From assembly GCF_015910445.1 (NCBI RefSeq), contig NZ_CP048882.1, positions 2,728,001-2,792,000 on the forward strand: a stretch of 64,000 bases of DNA, given 5' to 3'. Each line of letters opens with the position of its first letter. Position 1 is the stretch's first letter. A program made the translations under genes and the position numbers. The notes beneath the pieces are model-generated. The model saw only the letters and a list, made by a program, of their open reading frames with translations, was not told the DNA's origin and searched no databases. The DNA is from Streptomyces bathyalis. GTDB taxonomy: Bacteria > Actinomycetota > Actinomycetes > Streptomycetales > Streptomycetaceae. This document shows positions 55,751 through 64,000 of this stretch, piece by piece.

Positions 55751-55769
55751 TGCCGACAACCTGTCGGCA
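55751..55769. terminator. Short perfect inverted repeat after tsaE
   Basis: TGCCGACA (55751-55758), a 3-base spacer and TGTCGGCA (55762-55769) form a perfect 8-bp repeat. It lies 31 bases after the tsaE stop and 100 bases before the small iron-box gene. It could be a terminator for tsaE or an operator. Confidence 0.45.
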
Positions 55770-55800
55770 CATGCGTCCGCACGGCCTGCCTGCCGGAACG

Positions 55801-56376
55801 TCACCCGAGAACGGAGAGATCCACCCCTCGCCACCGCTCGCCGACACCGGTGACCGTCACCGTCCGCTCGTCGTCCCCGCCGTTCTCGCCGGCGGAGTCG
55901 TCCGCGCCGCTGTGCGCCGCGGCGTCCGCGTGTTCGCCGGTTCTGCGCCCGATCACCACGTGCAGCCGGTCCTCGGAGAGCTCCTCGACCCTTCCCTCGC
56001 CCCACTCCACGATCACGACCGATTCGGGCAGGGAGACGTCCAGATCCAGGTCGTCCATGCCCTCCAGGCCCTGCCCGCCCAGCCGGTACGCGTCCACGTG
56101 CACGAGCGGCGGCCCGTCGCCGAGCGGAGGATGCACGCGCGCGATGACGAAGGTGGGCGACGTGACGGAGCCCCGCACTCCGAGCGCGGCACCGAGGCCG
56201 CGTGCGAGCGTGGTCTTGCCCGCGCCCAGCTCGCCCGTGAGCAGTACGAGGTCACCGGGGCCGAGCAGCCCGGCAATGCGCCGCCCCACCTCCTGCATCC
56301 GCTCGGGCGTCGGTACGAGGGCGGTGTGCTGGACGGCGAGCGGCTCGGCCGCCGCCGGGGACTGTGGTGCTTCCAT
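55801..56376 (-). CDS. tsaE: tRNA t6A-modification ATPase TsaE
   Basis: This is the ATPase needed for turnover of the TsaB-TsaD complex. It has 191 residues with P-loop TGELGAGKTTLARGL and the TsaE motifs SPTFVIARVH, VHVDAYRL and VIVEWGEG. The C-terminal 40 residues are a hydrophilic Asp/Glu/Ala tail not present in the smaller E. coli protein. The gene is apart from tsaB-rimI-tsaD. The upstream hydrolase gene ends 73 bases away. Confidence 0.94.
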   Translation of the reverse strand: MEAPQSPAAAEPLAVQHTALVPTPERMQEVGRRIAGLLGPGDLVLLTGELGAGKTTLARGLGAALGVRGSVTSPTFVIARVHPPLGDGPPLVHVDAYRLGGQGLEGMDDLDLDVSLPESVVIVEWGEGRVEELSEDRLHVVIGRRTGEHADAAAHSGADDSAGENGGDDERTVTVTGVGERWRGVDLSVLG

Positions 56377-56449
56377 GCGTCCGGATGGTACGCGCGGCGG
56401 GCGGCGCCCTGCGCCGCGCTTCCCCCTGATCCCGTGCGCGGTGCCGCGT

Positions 56450-57898
56450 TCAGCCGCCGGTCACGGCGCGGGTGATCAGCTGCGCCAGGGCCTCGTTGAC
56501 CTCGTGCGGGCGCTCCAGCATCGACAGATGGCCGGTCTTCTCGAGAATCCGCAGCCGGGCCGAGGGCAGCGCCGCGGCGATGGCTTCGCTGTGCGCGTAC
56601 GGCGTGAGCAGGTCACGCTCCCCCGCGAGCACGAGCGCGGAACACCCGTCGAACGCCGCGAGCGCCTCCGTCTTCTCGTGGGCCTCGAACGCCGGGTAGA
56701 ACTCCGCGACGACGTCGATCGGCACCGACTCGATCAGGCGCTCCGCGAAGCGCGCCACCCCCGGGTCGACGCTCCCGGCGTCCCCGAACGAGTAGCGCTT
56801 GACCAGCCCCGCGAAGAGGTCCGCGGTCGCCCGCCGGCCGCGTTCGACCAGCGCGCTCTGCGCGACCATCGCCTTGAGCACTCCGGGCACGACCCGCCGC
56901 ACCGCCTTGACGCCCAGAGTGGGGAGCGGCAGTCCGTACGTCACCTCACCGAGGCCGCCCGCGCTGGTGTCGATCAGGGCGACGCCGGTGACGCGCTCGG
57001 CGACGAACCCGGGGTACTGGTCGGCGAGCGCCATCACCGTCATGCCGCCCATCGAGTGGCCGACGAGGACGATCGGCCCCTCCGGGACGGCCTCGTCGAG
57101 CACCGCTTTGAGATCGCGGCCCAGCTGGTCGATCGTCACAGGCTCGCCGACGGGTGCGCGGCCGGAGCGGCCGTGGCTGCGCTGGTCCCAGTAGACGGTG
57201 CGCACGGCGCCGCGCAGGGCGGCCCGCTGGAAGTGCCAGACGTCCTGGCTGAGGCAGTAGCCGTGAGTGAAGACGACGGTGGGCGGTGTGGCCGGGGTCC
57301 TCCGCGAGGGACGGCCGTCCGGGCCGTCCGCCGGCCCGGGGCGACGTCTGAGCATCCGCATCAGGCGGCTGCGGTGAGGGGTCGGCGGGGCCCCTGGCCA
57401 CACGTCGCCCTCGCCTGCCCCCGCCTCGATGCGCACCGGGTCCACCGTCGGGCCACCGACGCCGTCTCCCGCCGCCGCGGCAGCGGCGGTACGTGCGGCC
57501 AGAGGCGCCGAGTCGTCCGACGCGCGCCTGTTGCCCGTACGGGCCCCACGGGAACCGCCGGCGGAGCCGGAGCCTGCCTCCGGGTCGGAGGCGTCCTCGT
57601 ACAACTCGGGCTCGTCGGTCTCGAAGTACAGCTCCGTGCCGTCCTCCGCGCGGACCGTGCCCGGGGTGCCGCGCAATGAGCCGTACGGACCGGCCGCGTC
57701 CAGGGCGAGGCGGGCCTTGCGCCGTACCCCGCGGTTGACCGTCAGGCGCTCCACGGCGACACCCGCCGCCACCAGTCCGAGCGTCGCTCCGGCGAACCCG
57801 GCCCGCCGGCCCCATCCCCCGCGACCGCCGCCCGGGACCGCCTCGGCGGCGCGGGCCGCGGCGTCCGCGATCTCCTCGGCCTCCAACACCGTCGTCAT
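56450..57898 (-). CDS. Alpha/beta hydrolase with a long N-terminal extension
   Basis: This has 482 residues. The extension of about 220 residues holds one hydrophobic segment (RRAGFAGATLGLVAAGVAVE), a Gly/Ala/Arg-rich stretch and no clear fold. The C-terminal hydrolase domain has the lid motif FTHGYCLSQDVWHFQ, nucleophile GHSMGG, acid in AGERDLL and His in GHLSMLERP. This is a probable esterase, peptidase or lipase facing the membrane. The ATG at 57898 lies only 5 bases from the alr stop, so the two genes form one unit. Confidence 0.88.
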   Translation of the reverse strand: MTTVLEAEEIADAAARAAEAVPGGGRGGWGRRAGFAGATLGLVAAGVAVERLTVNRGVRRKARLALDAAGPYGSLRGTPGTVRAEDGTELYFETDEPELYEDASDPEAGSGSAGGSRGARTGNRRASDDSAPLAARTAAAAAAGDGVGGPTVDPVRIEAGAGEGDVWPGAPPTPHRSRLMRMLRRRPGPADGPDGRPSRRTPATPPTVVFTHGYCLSQDVWHFQRAALRGAVRTVYWDQRSHGRSGRAPVGEPVTIDQLGRDLKAVLDEAVPEGPIVLVGHSMGGMTVMALADQYPGFVAERVTGVALIDTSAGGLGEVTYGLPLPTLGVKAVRRVVPGVLKAMVAQSALVERGRRATADLFAGLVKRYSFGDAGSVDPGVARFAERLIESVPIDVVAEFYPAFEAHEKTEALAAFDGCSALVLAGERDLLTPYAHSEAIAAALPSARLRILEKTGHLSMLERPHEVNEALAQLITRAVTGG

Positions 57899-57902
57899 CC
57901 GT

Positions 57903-59096
57903 TCAACCCCCCGTATTCGCCCGTTCGTTCGTATGGATCCGTGATACCCGGGCGCCGATACGCGTAACGATCTCGTAGGAGATGGTGCCCGCGGCCCGCG
58001 CCCAGTCCTCCGCGGTCGGTTCTCCGTGGTCGCCGGGGCCGAAGAGCACGACGTCGTCGCCCGCGGAGGCCGCGTCGCCGCCGAGGTCGACGACGAACTG
58101 GTCCATCGCGACGCGCCCCGCCACCGTCCGCCACTTGCCCGCGGCCAGCACCGGTGCCGTCCCGGAGGCGTGCCGGGGCACCCCGTCCGCGTAGCCGAGC
58201 GGCACCAGACCGAGGGTGGTGGGACCGGCGGTGCGGTAGGTGTGGCCGTAGCTGACGCCGTGCCCGGCGGGCACGTCCTTGACCAGGGCGAGCGAGGCGC
58301 TCAGCGTCATGGCCGGACGCAGCCCCAGCTCCGCCGCCACTCCGACCTCGGGCGACGGCGAGAGCCCGTAGACGGAGACGCCCGGCCGCACGAGGTCGAA
58401 GTGCGACTCCGGAAGTGTCAGCGTCGCGGGCGAGTTGGCGTGATGCCGCACCTCGGGGTCGAGACCCGCGCGTTCGGCCACCGTCAGCGCCTCGCGGAAG
58501 GCGTCGAGCTGTGCGGCGTTGGCGGGGTGCCCCGGCTCGTCCGCACAGGCGAAGTGGGACCAGATGCCGGTGACCTTGACGGCGCCCTCGGCCTCGGCGG
58601 CACGTGCGGCCGCGACGAGGCCCGGCCAGTCCGCGGGCTGACAGCCGCCGCGTCCGAGACCTGTGTCGGCCTTGAGCTGGACCCGCGCGGTGCGGCCGCT
58701 CCTGCGGGCCGCCGCGACGATCTCCTCCAGCGCCCACAGCGCGCTCGCCGAGACGTCGATGTCCGCCTCGATGGCCTCCTGCCACGGCCCGCCCGGTGTC
58801 CACAGCCAGCTCATCAGCCGTCCGGCGTCTCCGGCGGCGCGCAGCGCCAGGGCCTCCTGCGGCGTGGCGGTCCCCAGCCAGGACGCGCCCGCCTCGCGCG
58901 CCGCCCGGGCGCAGGGCACGGCTCCGTGCCCGTATCCGTCGGCCTTCACCACGGCCATCAGCTCCGCGCGCGGTGCGCAGGCGCGCAGCGTACGGACGTT
59001 CGCGCGCACGGCGTCGAGGTCGATCTCGGCGCGGGCGCGGCGGGATCCCGCTGCGGGCGGCGCGGGGAAAGTGGTCGGGCTGGGGCGGTCGTTCAC
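57903..59096 (-). CDS. alr: Alanine racemase
   Basis: This makes D-alanine for peptidoglycan. It has 397 residues with the PLP Lys51 in VVKADGYGHGA, the catalytic Tyr in VSYGHTY, and the C-terminal beta domain (RVAMDQFVVDLGG). The start is the GTG at 59096. The upstream flank is the pseudogene-containing region up to nnr, so alr-hydrolase probably forms its own operon. Confidence 0.95.
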   Translation of the reverse strand: MNDRPSPTTFPAPPAAGSRRARAEIDLDAVRANVRTLRACAPRAELMAVVKADGYGHGAVPCARAAREAGASWLGTATPQEALALRAAGDAGRLMSWLWTPGGPWQEAIEADIDVSASALWALEEIVAAARRSGRTARVQLKADTGLGRGGCQPADWPGLVAAARAAEAEGAVKVTGIWSHFACADEPGHPANAAQLDAFREALTVAERAGLDPEVRHHANSPATLTLPESHFDLVRPGVSVYGLSPSPEVGVAAELGLRPAMTLSASLALVKDVPAGHGVSYGHTYRTAGPTTLGLVPLGYADGVPRHASGTAPVLAAGKWRTVAGRVAMDQFVVDLGGDAASAGDDVVLFGPGDHGEPTAEDWARAAGTISYEIVTRIGARVSRIHTNERANTGG

Positions 59097-59333
59097 CGTG
59101 TCAGTGTCTCAGGTGAACCGGTACGGCCTTTCTCCGTACCGTCCCGGTTCCGCGCCGCCCCGCCGCACATGCGGGGGAGAACCGCTTGCTGCTGCCGCAA
59201 GGCGCGGCGAGAACTCCAGGCATGCACCGGGCAATCGCTCCGGCGCCGGTCGCCGGCGAGGGCCTCGTCGCCCTGGGGCCGTTCCTGCCTCGACGGGCTC
59301 ATCAGCCGGTACTACGGGAGCCCCGCGCCCCTG

Positions 59334-59349
59334 CCCCAGCTACCGCTGG
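59334..59349 (+). repeat. 16-bp repeat, copy 1
   Basis: CCCCAGCTACCGCTGG lies here and again exactly at 59682-59697, 348 bases apart. This copy is at the front of the GNAT remnant and is followed by a CCGGTGCC-type complement. Confidence 0.75.
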
Positions 59350-59681
59350 CCGGTGCCGCCAGAGATCGACGAGGAGTACGCCCTCATGCCCGTGCCGGAC
59401 CTGGCACCACCGGGTGGCGTCTTCCTGGTCGTGCGGGGCGTCACCGACGGCGGGCCCGCCGGGTGCGCGGCTCGCCCCGAAGACGGCAGAGATGACGCAG
59501 GTCTGGCCCCGTCCCGGCGCCCGCGGGCACGGCCATGGAGCCCGGCTGCTCACCGCCGCCGAACACGCCGCCGCGGGTCTCGGCGCCACGACCATGCGGC
59601 TGGGCACCCGGAGCGACCTGGTGGGGGGCGGCGGCCGTACGAACGTCACGGCGACGCGGAGAGCCCCGGTACCACGACCCT

Positions 59682-59713
59682 CCCCAGCTACCGCTGGGCG
59701 GCTCCCCCAGCGG
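59682..59713 (+). repeat. 16-bp repeat, copy 2, with hairpin
   Basis: CCCCAGCTACCGCTGG (59682-59697) is followed by a complementary arm: CCGCTGGG (59691-59698) with CCCAGCGG (59706-59713), an 8-bp stem. It replaces the part of the GNAT gene that would be expected to read AFND. Confidence 0.6.
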
Positions 59714-59751
59714 GGTACTTCTGCGAGAAGCCCCTCGGCTGACAGCACACG

Positions 59752-61227
59752 TCAGCAGGCCGCCGGCCTGCCGTCGGCCCGGCCGTCCCGGAGCAGGTCG
59801 CGCCAGGCGGCCGTCAGCGCGTCCGCGACGTCGGAGGCTCCAGCCGGCCGCGGTGCGAACCGTCCCGCCAGCCCGTGCACGTACGCCCCGGCGGAGGCCG
59901 CGTCCAGCGCGTCCAGGCCCCCGGCCAGCAGCGAACCGATCAGCCCCGAGAGCACATCGCCCGTGCCGGCGGTCGCCAGCCAGCCGCTGCCGGTCGGATT
60001 GACGCGCACGCCGCCGGGACCGGCGACGACCGTCGTCGACCCCTTCAGCAGCACGGTCGCGCCCGTACGGTCCGCCAGCTCCCGTACGGCCGCGAGTCGG
60101 CGCGCCTCGACCTCGCCGCGCTCCCAGCCGAGCAGCGCGGCGGCCTCACCGGCGTGCGGTGTCAGTACGGTCGGCGCCGTGCGGGCGCGCAGCGCCGACT
60201 CCTCCGCCAGCCGCAGCCCGTCGGCGTCGATGAGCACCGGCACGTGGGCGGACAGCACGTCCTCCAGCCGCTCCCGGTCCTCCCCCAGACCCGATCCGAC
60301 GGCCCATGCCTGCACGCGTCCGGCCTTGCTCGGCGGGCCCGCGGACACCAGCGTCTCCGGGTGCCGGGCGATCACGGCGTCGGCGGCGGGTCCCACGTAG
60401 CGCACGGCTCCCGCGCCGCCGCGCAGCGCCCCCGACACGGTCAGCACGGCCGCCCCTGGATAGCGCGCCGACCCGGCGACGACGCCGACCACGCCGCGCC
60501 GGTACTTGTCGCTCTCGGCCCCCGGGCGGGGCAGCAGCCCGTTCACGTCCGCGTGCTGCAGGGCCTCCGCAGCCGGGCGCCCCTCGAGGAGCGGCCCGAG
60601 CCCGATGTCGACCAGGCGCAGCGCCCCTGCGTACTCCCGCGCGGGATCGAGCAGCAGCCCCGGCTTGTACGCGCCGAACGTCACCGTCGCGTCGGCCCGT
60701 ACGGCGACGCCCGTCACCTCGCCCGTGTCCGCGTCGACACCGCTGGGCAGGTCCACGCTCACCACCGGCGAGCGCACAAGTTCCATCAGCTCGACGGCCG
60801 CGGGACGCAGCCCGCCCTTGCCGCCGATCCCGACGATGCCGTCCACGACGAGGTCCGCACCTGCGATGACCGGTTCCACCGGCACGGCGACGCCCTCGAC
60901 GACGGCTCCCGGCGCGACCAGTACACGCCCCCCGGCCGCGCGCAACGCCGCGAGGCCGCCCTCGTGCACCCGCTCCGGCGACAGCAGTACGGCACTCACC
61001 CCGGCTCCGCGACGGGCGAGCCGCGCTCCGGCGAACAGCGCGTCGCCGCCGTTGTCGCCGCTGCCGACGAGGAGCACGACACGGCTGCCGTACGTCCGTC
61101 CGAGCATTCCCGTGCACGTCGCCGCGAGCCCGGCCGCGGCGCGCTGCATCAGCACACCGTCGGGGAGGCGCTCCATCAGCGCCCGCTCGGCCGCCCGTAC
61201 GGTCTCCACGCTGTAAGCAGTCCTCAT
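59752..61227 (-). CDS. nnr: Bifunctional NAD(P)HX epimerase/dehydratase
   Basis: This repairs hydrated NADHX and NADPHX. It has 491 residues. The N-terminal YjeF_N epimerase domain (LVGSGDNGGDALFAGARLA, VVSVDLPSGVDADTG) is joined to a C-terminal ADP-dependent dehydratase domain (TVLTPHAGEAAALLGW, ATAGTGDVLSGLIGSLL). The start ATG at 61227 follows a short leader. It lies 92 bases from acpS on the same strand, which fits a common actinobacterial acpS-nnr order. Confidence 0.94.
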   Translation of the reverse strand: MRTAYSVETVRAAERALMERLPDGVLMQRAAAGLAATCTGMLGRTYGSRVVLLVGSGDNGGDALFAGARLARRGAGVSAVLLSPERVHEGGLAALRAAGGRVLVAPGAVVEGVAVPVEPVIAGADLVVDGIVGIGGKGGLRPAAVELMELVRSPVVSVDLPSGVDADTGEVTGVAVRADATVTFGAYKPGLLLDPAREYAGALRLVDIGLGPLLEGRPAAEALQHADVNGLLPRPGAESDKYRRGVVGVVAGSARYPGAAVLTVSGALRGGAGAVRYVGPAADAVIARHPETLVSAGPPSKAGRVQAWAVGSGLGEDRERLEDVLSAHVPVLIDADGLRLAEESALRARTAPTVLTPHAGEAAALLGWERGEVEARRLAAVRELADRTGATVLLKGSTTVVAGPGGVRVNPTGSGWLATAGTGDVLSGLIGSLLAGGLDALDAASAGAYVHGLAGRFAPRPAGASDVADALTAAWRDLLRDGRADGRPAAC

Positions 61228-61319
61228 GCCACCAGTCTGACGGCGCACCAGCGGTGCGGACCACACGGGGACGACGGGCGCTGACCGGGTTCACCGCGGG
61301 GGCGGTCACGCCGCGGAGG

Positions 61320-61688
61320 TCACCCCTCGGCGATCACCACGGCGGACGCGATGCCCGCGTCGTGCGAGAGCGACAGGTGCCATCCCCGCACGCCCAGCGA
61401 CTCGGCGCGTGCCGCCACGGTTCCCCGTACCCTCAGCGACGGCTGGCCCGAATCGGCCTGGACGACCTCGGCGTCGGTCCAGCTCAGACCGCCCGGCGCA
61501 CCCAGCGCCTTTGCCAGCGCCTCCTTCGCTGCGAAGCGGGCGGCGAGTGACGCCACGCCTCGCCTGCCACCGCCGGGCAGCCACAACTCCGCGTCCACGA
61601 AGAGCCGTTCGGCCAGTGTCGGGGTGCGCTCCAGCGCCTCGCCGAACCGGTCGACGGCGGCCACATCGATGCCGACCCCGACGATCAC
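61320..61688 (-). CDS. acpS: Holo-ACP synthase
   Basis: This transfers the 4'-phosphopantetheine arm from CoA to acyl carrier protein. It has 122 residues, the usual AcpS length. The Mg-binding Asp is in [12 protein letters not shown], and the catalytic Glu is in [13 protein letters not shown]. The GTG at 61688 overlaps the stop of the upstream glutaminase gene (GTGA). Confidence 0.95.
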   Translation of the reverse strand: MIVGVGIDVAAVDRFGEALERTPTLAERLFVDAELWLPGGGRRGVASLAARFAAKEALAKALGAPGGLSWTDAEVVQADSGQPSLRVRGTVAARAESLGVRGWHLSLSHDAGIASAVVIAEG

Positions 61689-62476
61689 CTGGTACCCCCG
61701 ACGGCCTCGTCCTCGGCCGGCTCAACGTGCACGTCCGGCTCGCGTGCGGCTGCCGTGCGCACGTCGTACGGGAGCGGATCCACGGGAACCCCGTTCAGGT
61801 CGGTGATCCATGCGCCGTCGGGCCGCACCGTCACCACCCGGCCGTCCCCGACATCGACCGCTTCGCCTGTGTGCGGCGCGAACGCCGCTGCGTGGGACGC
61901 CAGGAACGTCTCCCCGTCGCCGATGCCGACCGTGAGCGGCAGCCCGCGGCATCCGCCCGTGATCACCTCGGGTTCGTCGGCGTGGACGGCGACCAGCGCG
62001 AAGTTGCCGGTGAGCTGCCGGCAGACCTGGCGCATGGCCTCGGCCGGGTCGCCGCTGGAGGAGTAGTGCTCCGCGAGGAGATGGGCCGCGGCCTCCGTGT
62101 CAGTCTCCGAGACCAACACGTGGCCGCGGGCGGCGAGTTCGGCGCGCAGCTGCTCGTGGCCCGCGATGTCGCCGTTCTGGACGACCGCGACGCGTCCCGA
62201 ATCGTCCATGTGCGGGTGCGCGTTGACGTCCGTGGGCGGTCCGAGCGTGGCGCGGCGGATGTGCCCGATCCCCGTCGTGGCGGCGGGCAGCGGACGCACT
62301 CTCAGCTCTTCGCGCACGTCCCCGAACGTCCCCGCCTTCTTCGCCGCGGCAAGTCCGCCGTCGACGAGCAGAGCGACCCCGGCCGAGTCGTAATCGGGAC
62401 GCTCGAGCAGGCGCAGCCCTTCGAGGAGCACGGCAAGGGCGGAACGCCCTCCCGTGTACGCAACGATTCCGCACAT
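61685..62476 (-). CDS. Stand-alone glutaminase domain related to GlmS
   Basis: This has 263 residues, only the class II glutamine amidotransferase half of glucosamine-6-phosphate synthase (about 600 residues in full length). The nucleophile Cys2 (MCGIVAY) and NAHPHM and NGDI elements are kept. The TRWATHG substrate loop reads IRRATLG: Arg75 replaces Trp and Leu78 replaces His. The RGYDS loop reads RPDYDS. The SIS isomerase domains are missing, and acpS follows with a 4-base overlap, so there is no room for them. It could donate ammonia to another enzyme or have only a regulatory role. Confidence 0.8.
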   Translation of the reverse strand: MCGIVAYTGGRSALAVLLEGLRLLERPDYDSAGVALLVDGGLAAAKKAGTFGDVREELRVRPLPAATTGIGHIRRATLGPPTDVNAHPHMDDSGRVAVVQNGDIAGHEQLRAELAARGHVLVSETDTEAAAHLLAEHYSSSGDPAEAMRQVCRQLTGNFALVAVHADEPEVITGGCRGLPLTVGIGDGETFLASHAAAFAPHTGEAVDVGDGRVVTVRPDGAWITDLNGVPVDPLPYDVRTAAAREPDVHVEPAEDEAVGGTR

Positions 62477-62520
62477 GCGAGCACCCTAGAGCGTGGACGC
62501 GGCCGGGCGCCGACGGGCGC

Positions 62521-62781
62521 TCAGTGGCCCCGTGCGATGCGCTCTATGGCGTCCTCGACCAGCTCCAGGTACTCCGCTTCCTCACACCGCGGCTTGCTGC
62601 CCAGGACGTACATGTCGAGGCTCTCCGTCAGATCCTCGGCCAGGTCCTCGTCCGGCAGGTAGTCCAGTGCCAGATCGCCCTGTATGCGGGCCGCGAAGTC
62701 CCGGTCCGGATGCGCCTGGGCCAGGGCGGGTCTTCTTCGTATGCGGTGCTTCAGGCTCATGTGGCCGATGCGGAGGGACAT
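62521..62781 (-). CDS. Small acidic protein of unknown function
   Basis: This has 86 residues with a basic N-terminal part (LKHRIRRRPALAQAHPDRDF) and an acidic helical C-terminal part (YLPDEDLAEDLTESLDMYVL, EAEYLELVEDAIERIA). It looks like a small regulatory or adaptor protein; I cannot name it. The start is uncertain (ATG 62781, or the ATG seven codons later at 62760), as neither has a good ribosome-binding site. It lies 44 bases before the glutaminase gene and is divergent from coaA. Confidence 0.65.
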   Translation of the reverse strand: MSLRIGHMSLKHRIRRRPALAQAHPDRDFAARIQGDLALDYLPDEDLAEDLTESLDMYVLGSKPRCEEAEYLELVEDAIERIARGH

Positions 62782-62949
62782 GACGGGAAACGTAGCGGCA
62801 TAAACCCCCGGGCGTACACCGTCTGCACATCCTATTTTCACGGAGGGTTCGTGCCGAGCCCTCCGATGTCCCCGCTCCGCCCTCTCAATCGCTCCCGGGG
62901 CAGTTCCGCGCGGCGGCACACCGGTTTCCGGCCATGAATACGGCGCAGA

Positions 62950-63900
62950 ATGGTCCCCGTGCCGACGAAGCCCTACGTGGATCTCTCACGTGCCGAATGG
63001 AGCGCGCTGCGCGAACGCACGCCGCTCCCCCTGAACGCGGACGAGGTCGAGGAGTTGCGCGGCCTCGGTGACGTCGTGGACCTCGACGAGGTGCGCGAGG
63101 TCTTCCTGCCGCTCTCCCGGCTGCTCAACCTCTACGTGGCCGCCACGCACGGCCTCCGCTCCGCGGTGAACACCTTCCTCGGCGACGCGGACGCGCAGCG
63201 CGGCACCCCGTTCGTGATCGGCGTCGCGGGCAGCGTCGCCGTGGGGAAGTCCACGGTCTCCCGGCTGCTGCGCGCGCTGCTCGCCCGGTGGCCCGAGCAC
63301 CCGCACGTCGAACTCGTCACCACCGACGGATTCCTGCTCCCCACGGCCGAGTTGGAGGAGCGCGGCCTGATGTCGCGCAAGGGCTTCCCCGAGTCCTACG
63401 ACCGCCGGGCGCTCACCCGCTTCGTCGCCGACGTCAAGGCCGGCAAGCCCGAGGTGTCGGCCCCCGTCTACTCGCACCTCATCTACGACCGGGTCCCCGG
63501 GGAGCGGCTGACCGTACGGAGGCCCGACATACTCATCGTCGAGGGGCTGAACGTGCTGCAGCCACCGCTGCCCGACCGCGACGGCCGCCCCCGGCTCGCC
63601 CTCTCCGACCACTTCGACTTCTCGGTCTACGTCGACGCCCGCACGAGCGACATCGAGCAGTGGTACCTGACCCGCTTCCGCGCGCTGCGGGAGACGGCCT
63701 TCCAGAACCCGCGCTCCTACTTCCACCGCTACACGCAGGTGACGGAGGAAGAGGCACTGGCGTACGCACGCCGGACCTGGCGCACCATCAACGAGGTCAA
63801 TCTGCGGCAGAACATCGCGCCCACGCGCGGACGAGCGACGCTGCAGCTCCACAAGGGGGCGGACCACAAGGTCGAGCGGCTCTCGCTGCGGAAGCTCTGA
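62950..63900 (+). CDS. coaA: Pantothenate kinase type I
   Basis: This phosphorylates pantothenate, the first step to CoA. It has 316 residues with P-loop [40 protein letters not shown] and the C-terminal motif [19 protein letters not shown], all standard for CoaA. The ATG at 62950 begins the frame; a GTG three codons later (62959) is possible. CoA made here is the donor for AcpS, encoded 1.3 kb away on the other strand. Confidence 0.95.
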   Translation: MVPVPTKPYVDLSRAEWSALRERTPLPLNADEVEELRGLGDVVDLDEVREVFLPLSRLLNLYVAATHGLRSAVNTFLGDADAQRGTPFVIGVAGSVAVGKSTVSRLLRALLARWPEHPHVELVTTDGFLLPTAELEERGLMSRKGFPESYDRRALTRFVADVKAGKPEVSAPVYSHLIYDRVPGERLTVRRPDILIVEGLNVLQPPLPDRDGRPRLALSDHFDFSVYVDARTSDIEQWYLTRFRALRETAFQNPRSYFHRYTQVTEEEALAYARRTWRTINEVNLRQNIAPTRGRATLQLHKGADHKVERLSLRKL

Positions 63901-64000
63901 GCGGGCCGTCACCGGGGGCGGCCCCTGGCCGACCGCCCGGAGCACCGTGCCGTCCGAGCCGTGTGCGCCCGGCGGTTCCCGTCCCAGGAGGAAGTGCAGC

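Larger units (their letters stand above)
59334..59742 (+). pseudogene. Decayed GNAT acetyltransferase gene
   Basis: The sequence reads as a GNAT enzyme only if two frame changes are allowed. First, PDLAPPGGVFLVVRG and DGGPAGCAARPEDG lie in one frame from about 59386. Then GARLLTAAEHAAAGLGATTM and LGTRSDLV lie in a second frame near 59540-59620. Then YERHGDAES and YFCEKPLG return to the first frame and end at the TGA at 59740-59742. These match the order of the family's acetyl-CoA fold and its usual C-terminus. The second 16-bp repeat sits inside the last part. Sequencing errors could produce the same picture. Confidence 0.6.

Overview
This is high-GC actinobacterial DNA from a Streptomyces-type genome. 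The codon use, frequent GTG/TTG starts and short GTGA/ATGA overlaps fit this. So does the developmental set shbA-bldM-whiD beside guaB, groES-groEL1, glpD, guaA and pcrA; from memory, that order resembles the S. coelicolor chromosome core. No plasmid, phage, insertion sequence, CRISPR array, rRNA or tRNA is visible. It is mostly conserved core chromosome with a few decayed genes.

Layout. 0-7.5 kb: the tail of an unidentified gene, icmB (small B12-binding subunit of isobutyryl-CoA mutase), an M23 peptidase, the pcrA helicase, and an NlpC/P60 peptidase behind a c-di-AMP (ydaO-type) riboswitch. 7.5-17 kb: membrane proteins, a cytochrome P450, a DoxX protein, and a PspC envelope-stress module. 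That module has two PspC-side membrane genes divergent from a PspC-fused histidine kinase and its response regulator, with palindromic ATCAGGG/CCCTGAT sites between them. 17-23.9 kb: an ECF-sigma-like protein fused to a zinc finger, a membrane segment and a LamG domain, an aldo/keto reductase, small enzymes and a truncated Uma2-like gene. 24-27 kb: guaA divergent from chorismate mutase, which sits behind what looks like a transcription attenuator with an aromatic leader peptide. 27-38 kb: a GMC oxidoreductase, an aldehyde dehydrogenase, a probable pseudokinase, an active PASTA-less Ser/Thr kinase and glpD. 38-43 kb: a nucleotide-sugar dehydrogenase homologue lacking its catalytic cysteine, then the IMP dehydrogenase paralogues guaB3 and guaB. 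43-49 kb: shbA, bldM, whiD, MOSC and SDR genes, then groEL and groES under two CIRCE operators. 49-64 kb: an RNA-methyltransferase-like gene, the t6A set tsaB-rimI-tsaD and tsaE, a small gene with an iron-box-like site, alr, nnr, acpS with a stand-alone glutaminase domain, and coaA.

Functional themes. GuaB and GuaA make GMP, while GuaB3 is a paralogue of uncertain reaction. TsaB, TsaD and TsaE make t6A in tRNA, and RimI acetylates protein N-termini. Alr, the peptidases and several membrane-anchored exported proteins serve the wall and envelope. The riboswitch, attenuator, CIRCE operators, iron-box-like site and PspC palindrome each suggest a distinct control input. The best leads are the chorismate mutase attenuator, the iron-box small gene, the PspC palindromes, and three paralogues that keep their fold but lose catalytic residues (nucleotide-sugar dehydrogenase, GuaB3 and the pseudokinase).
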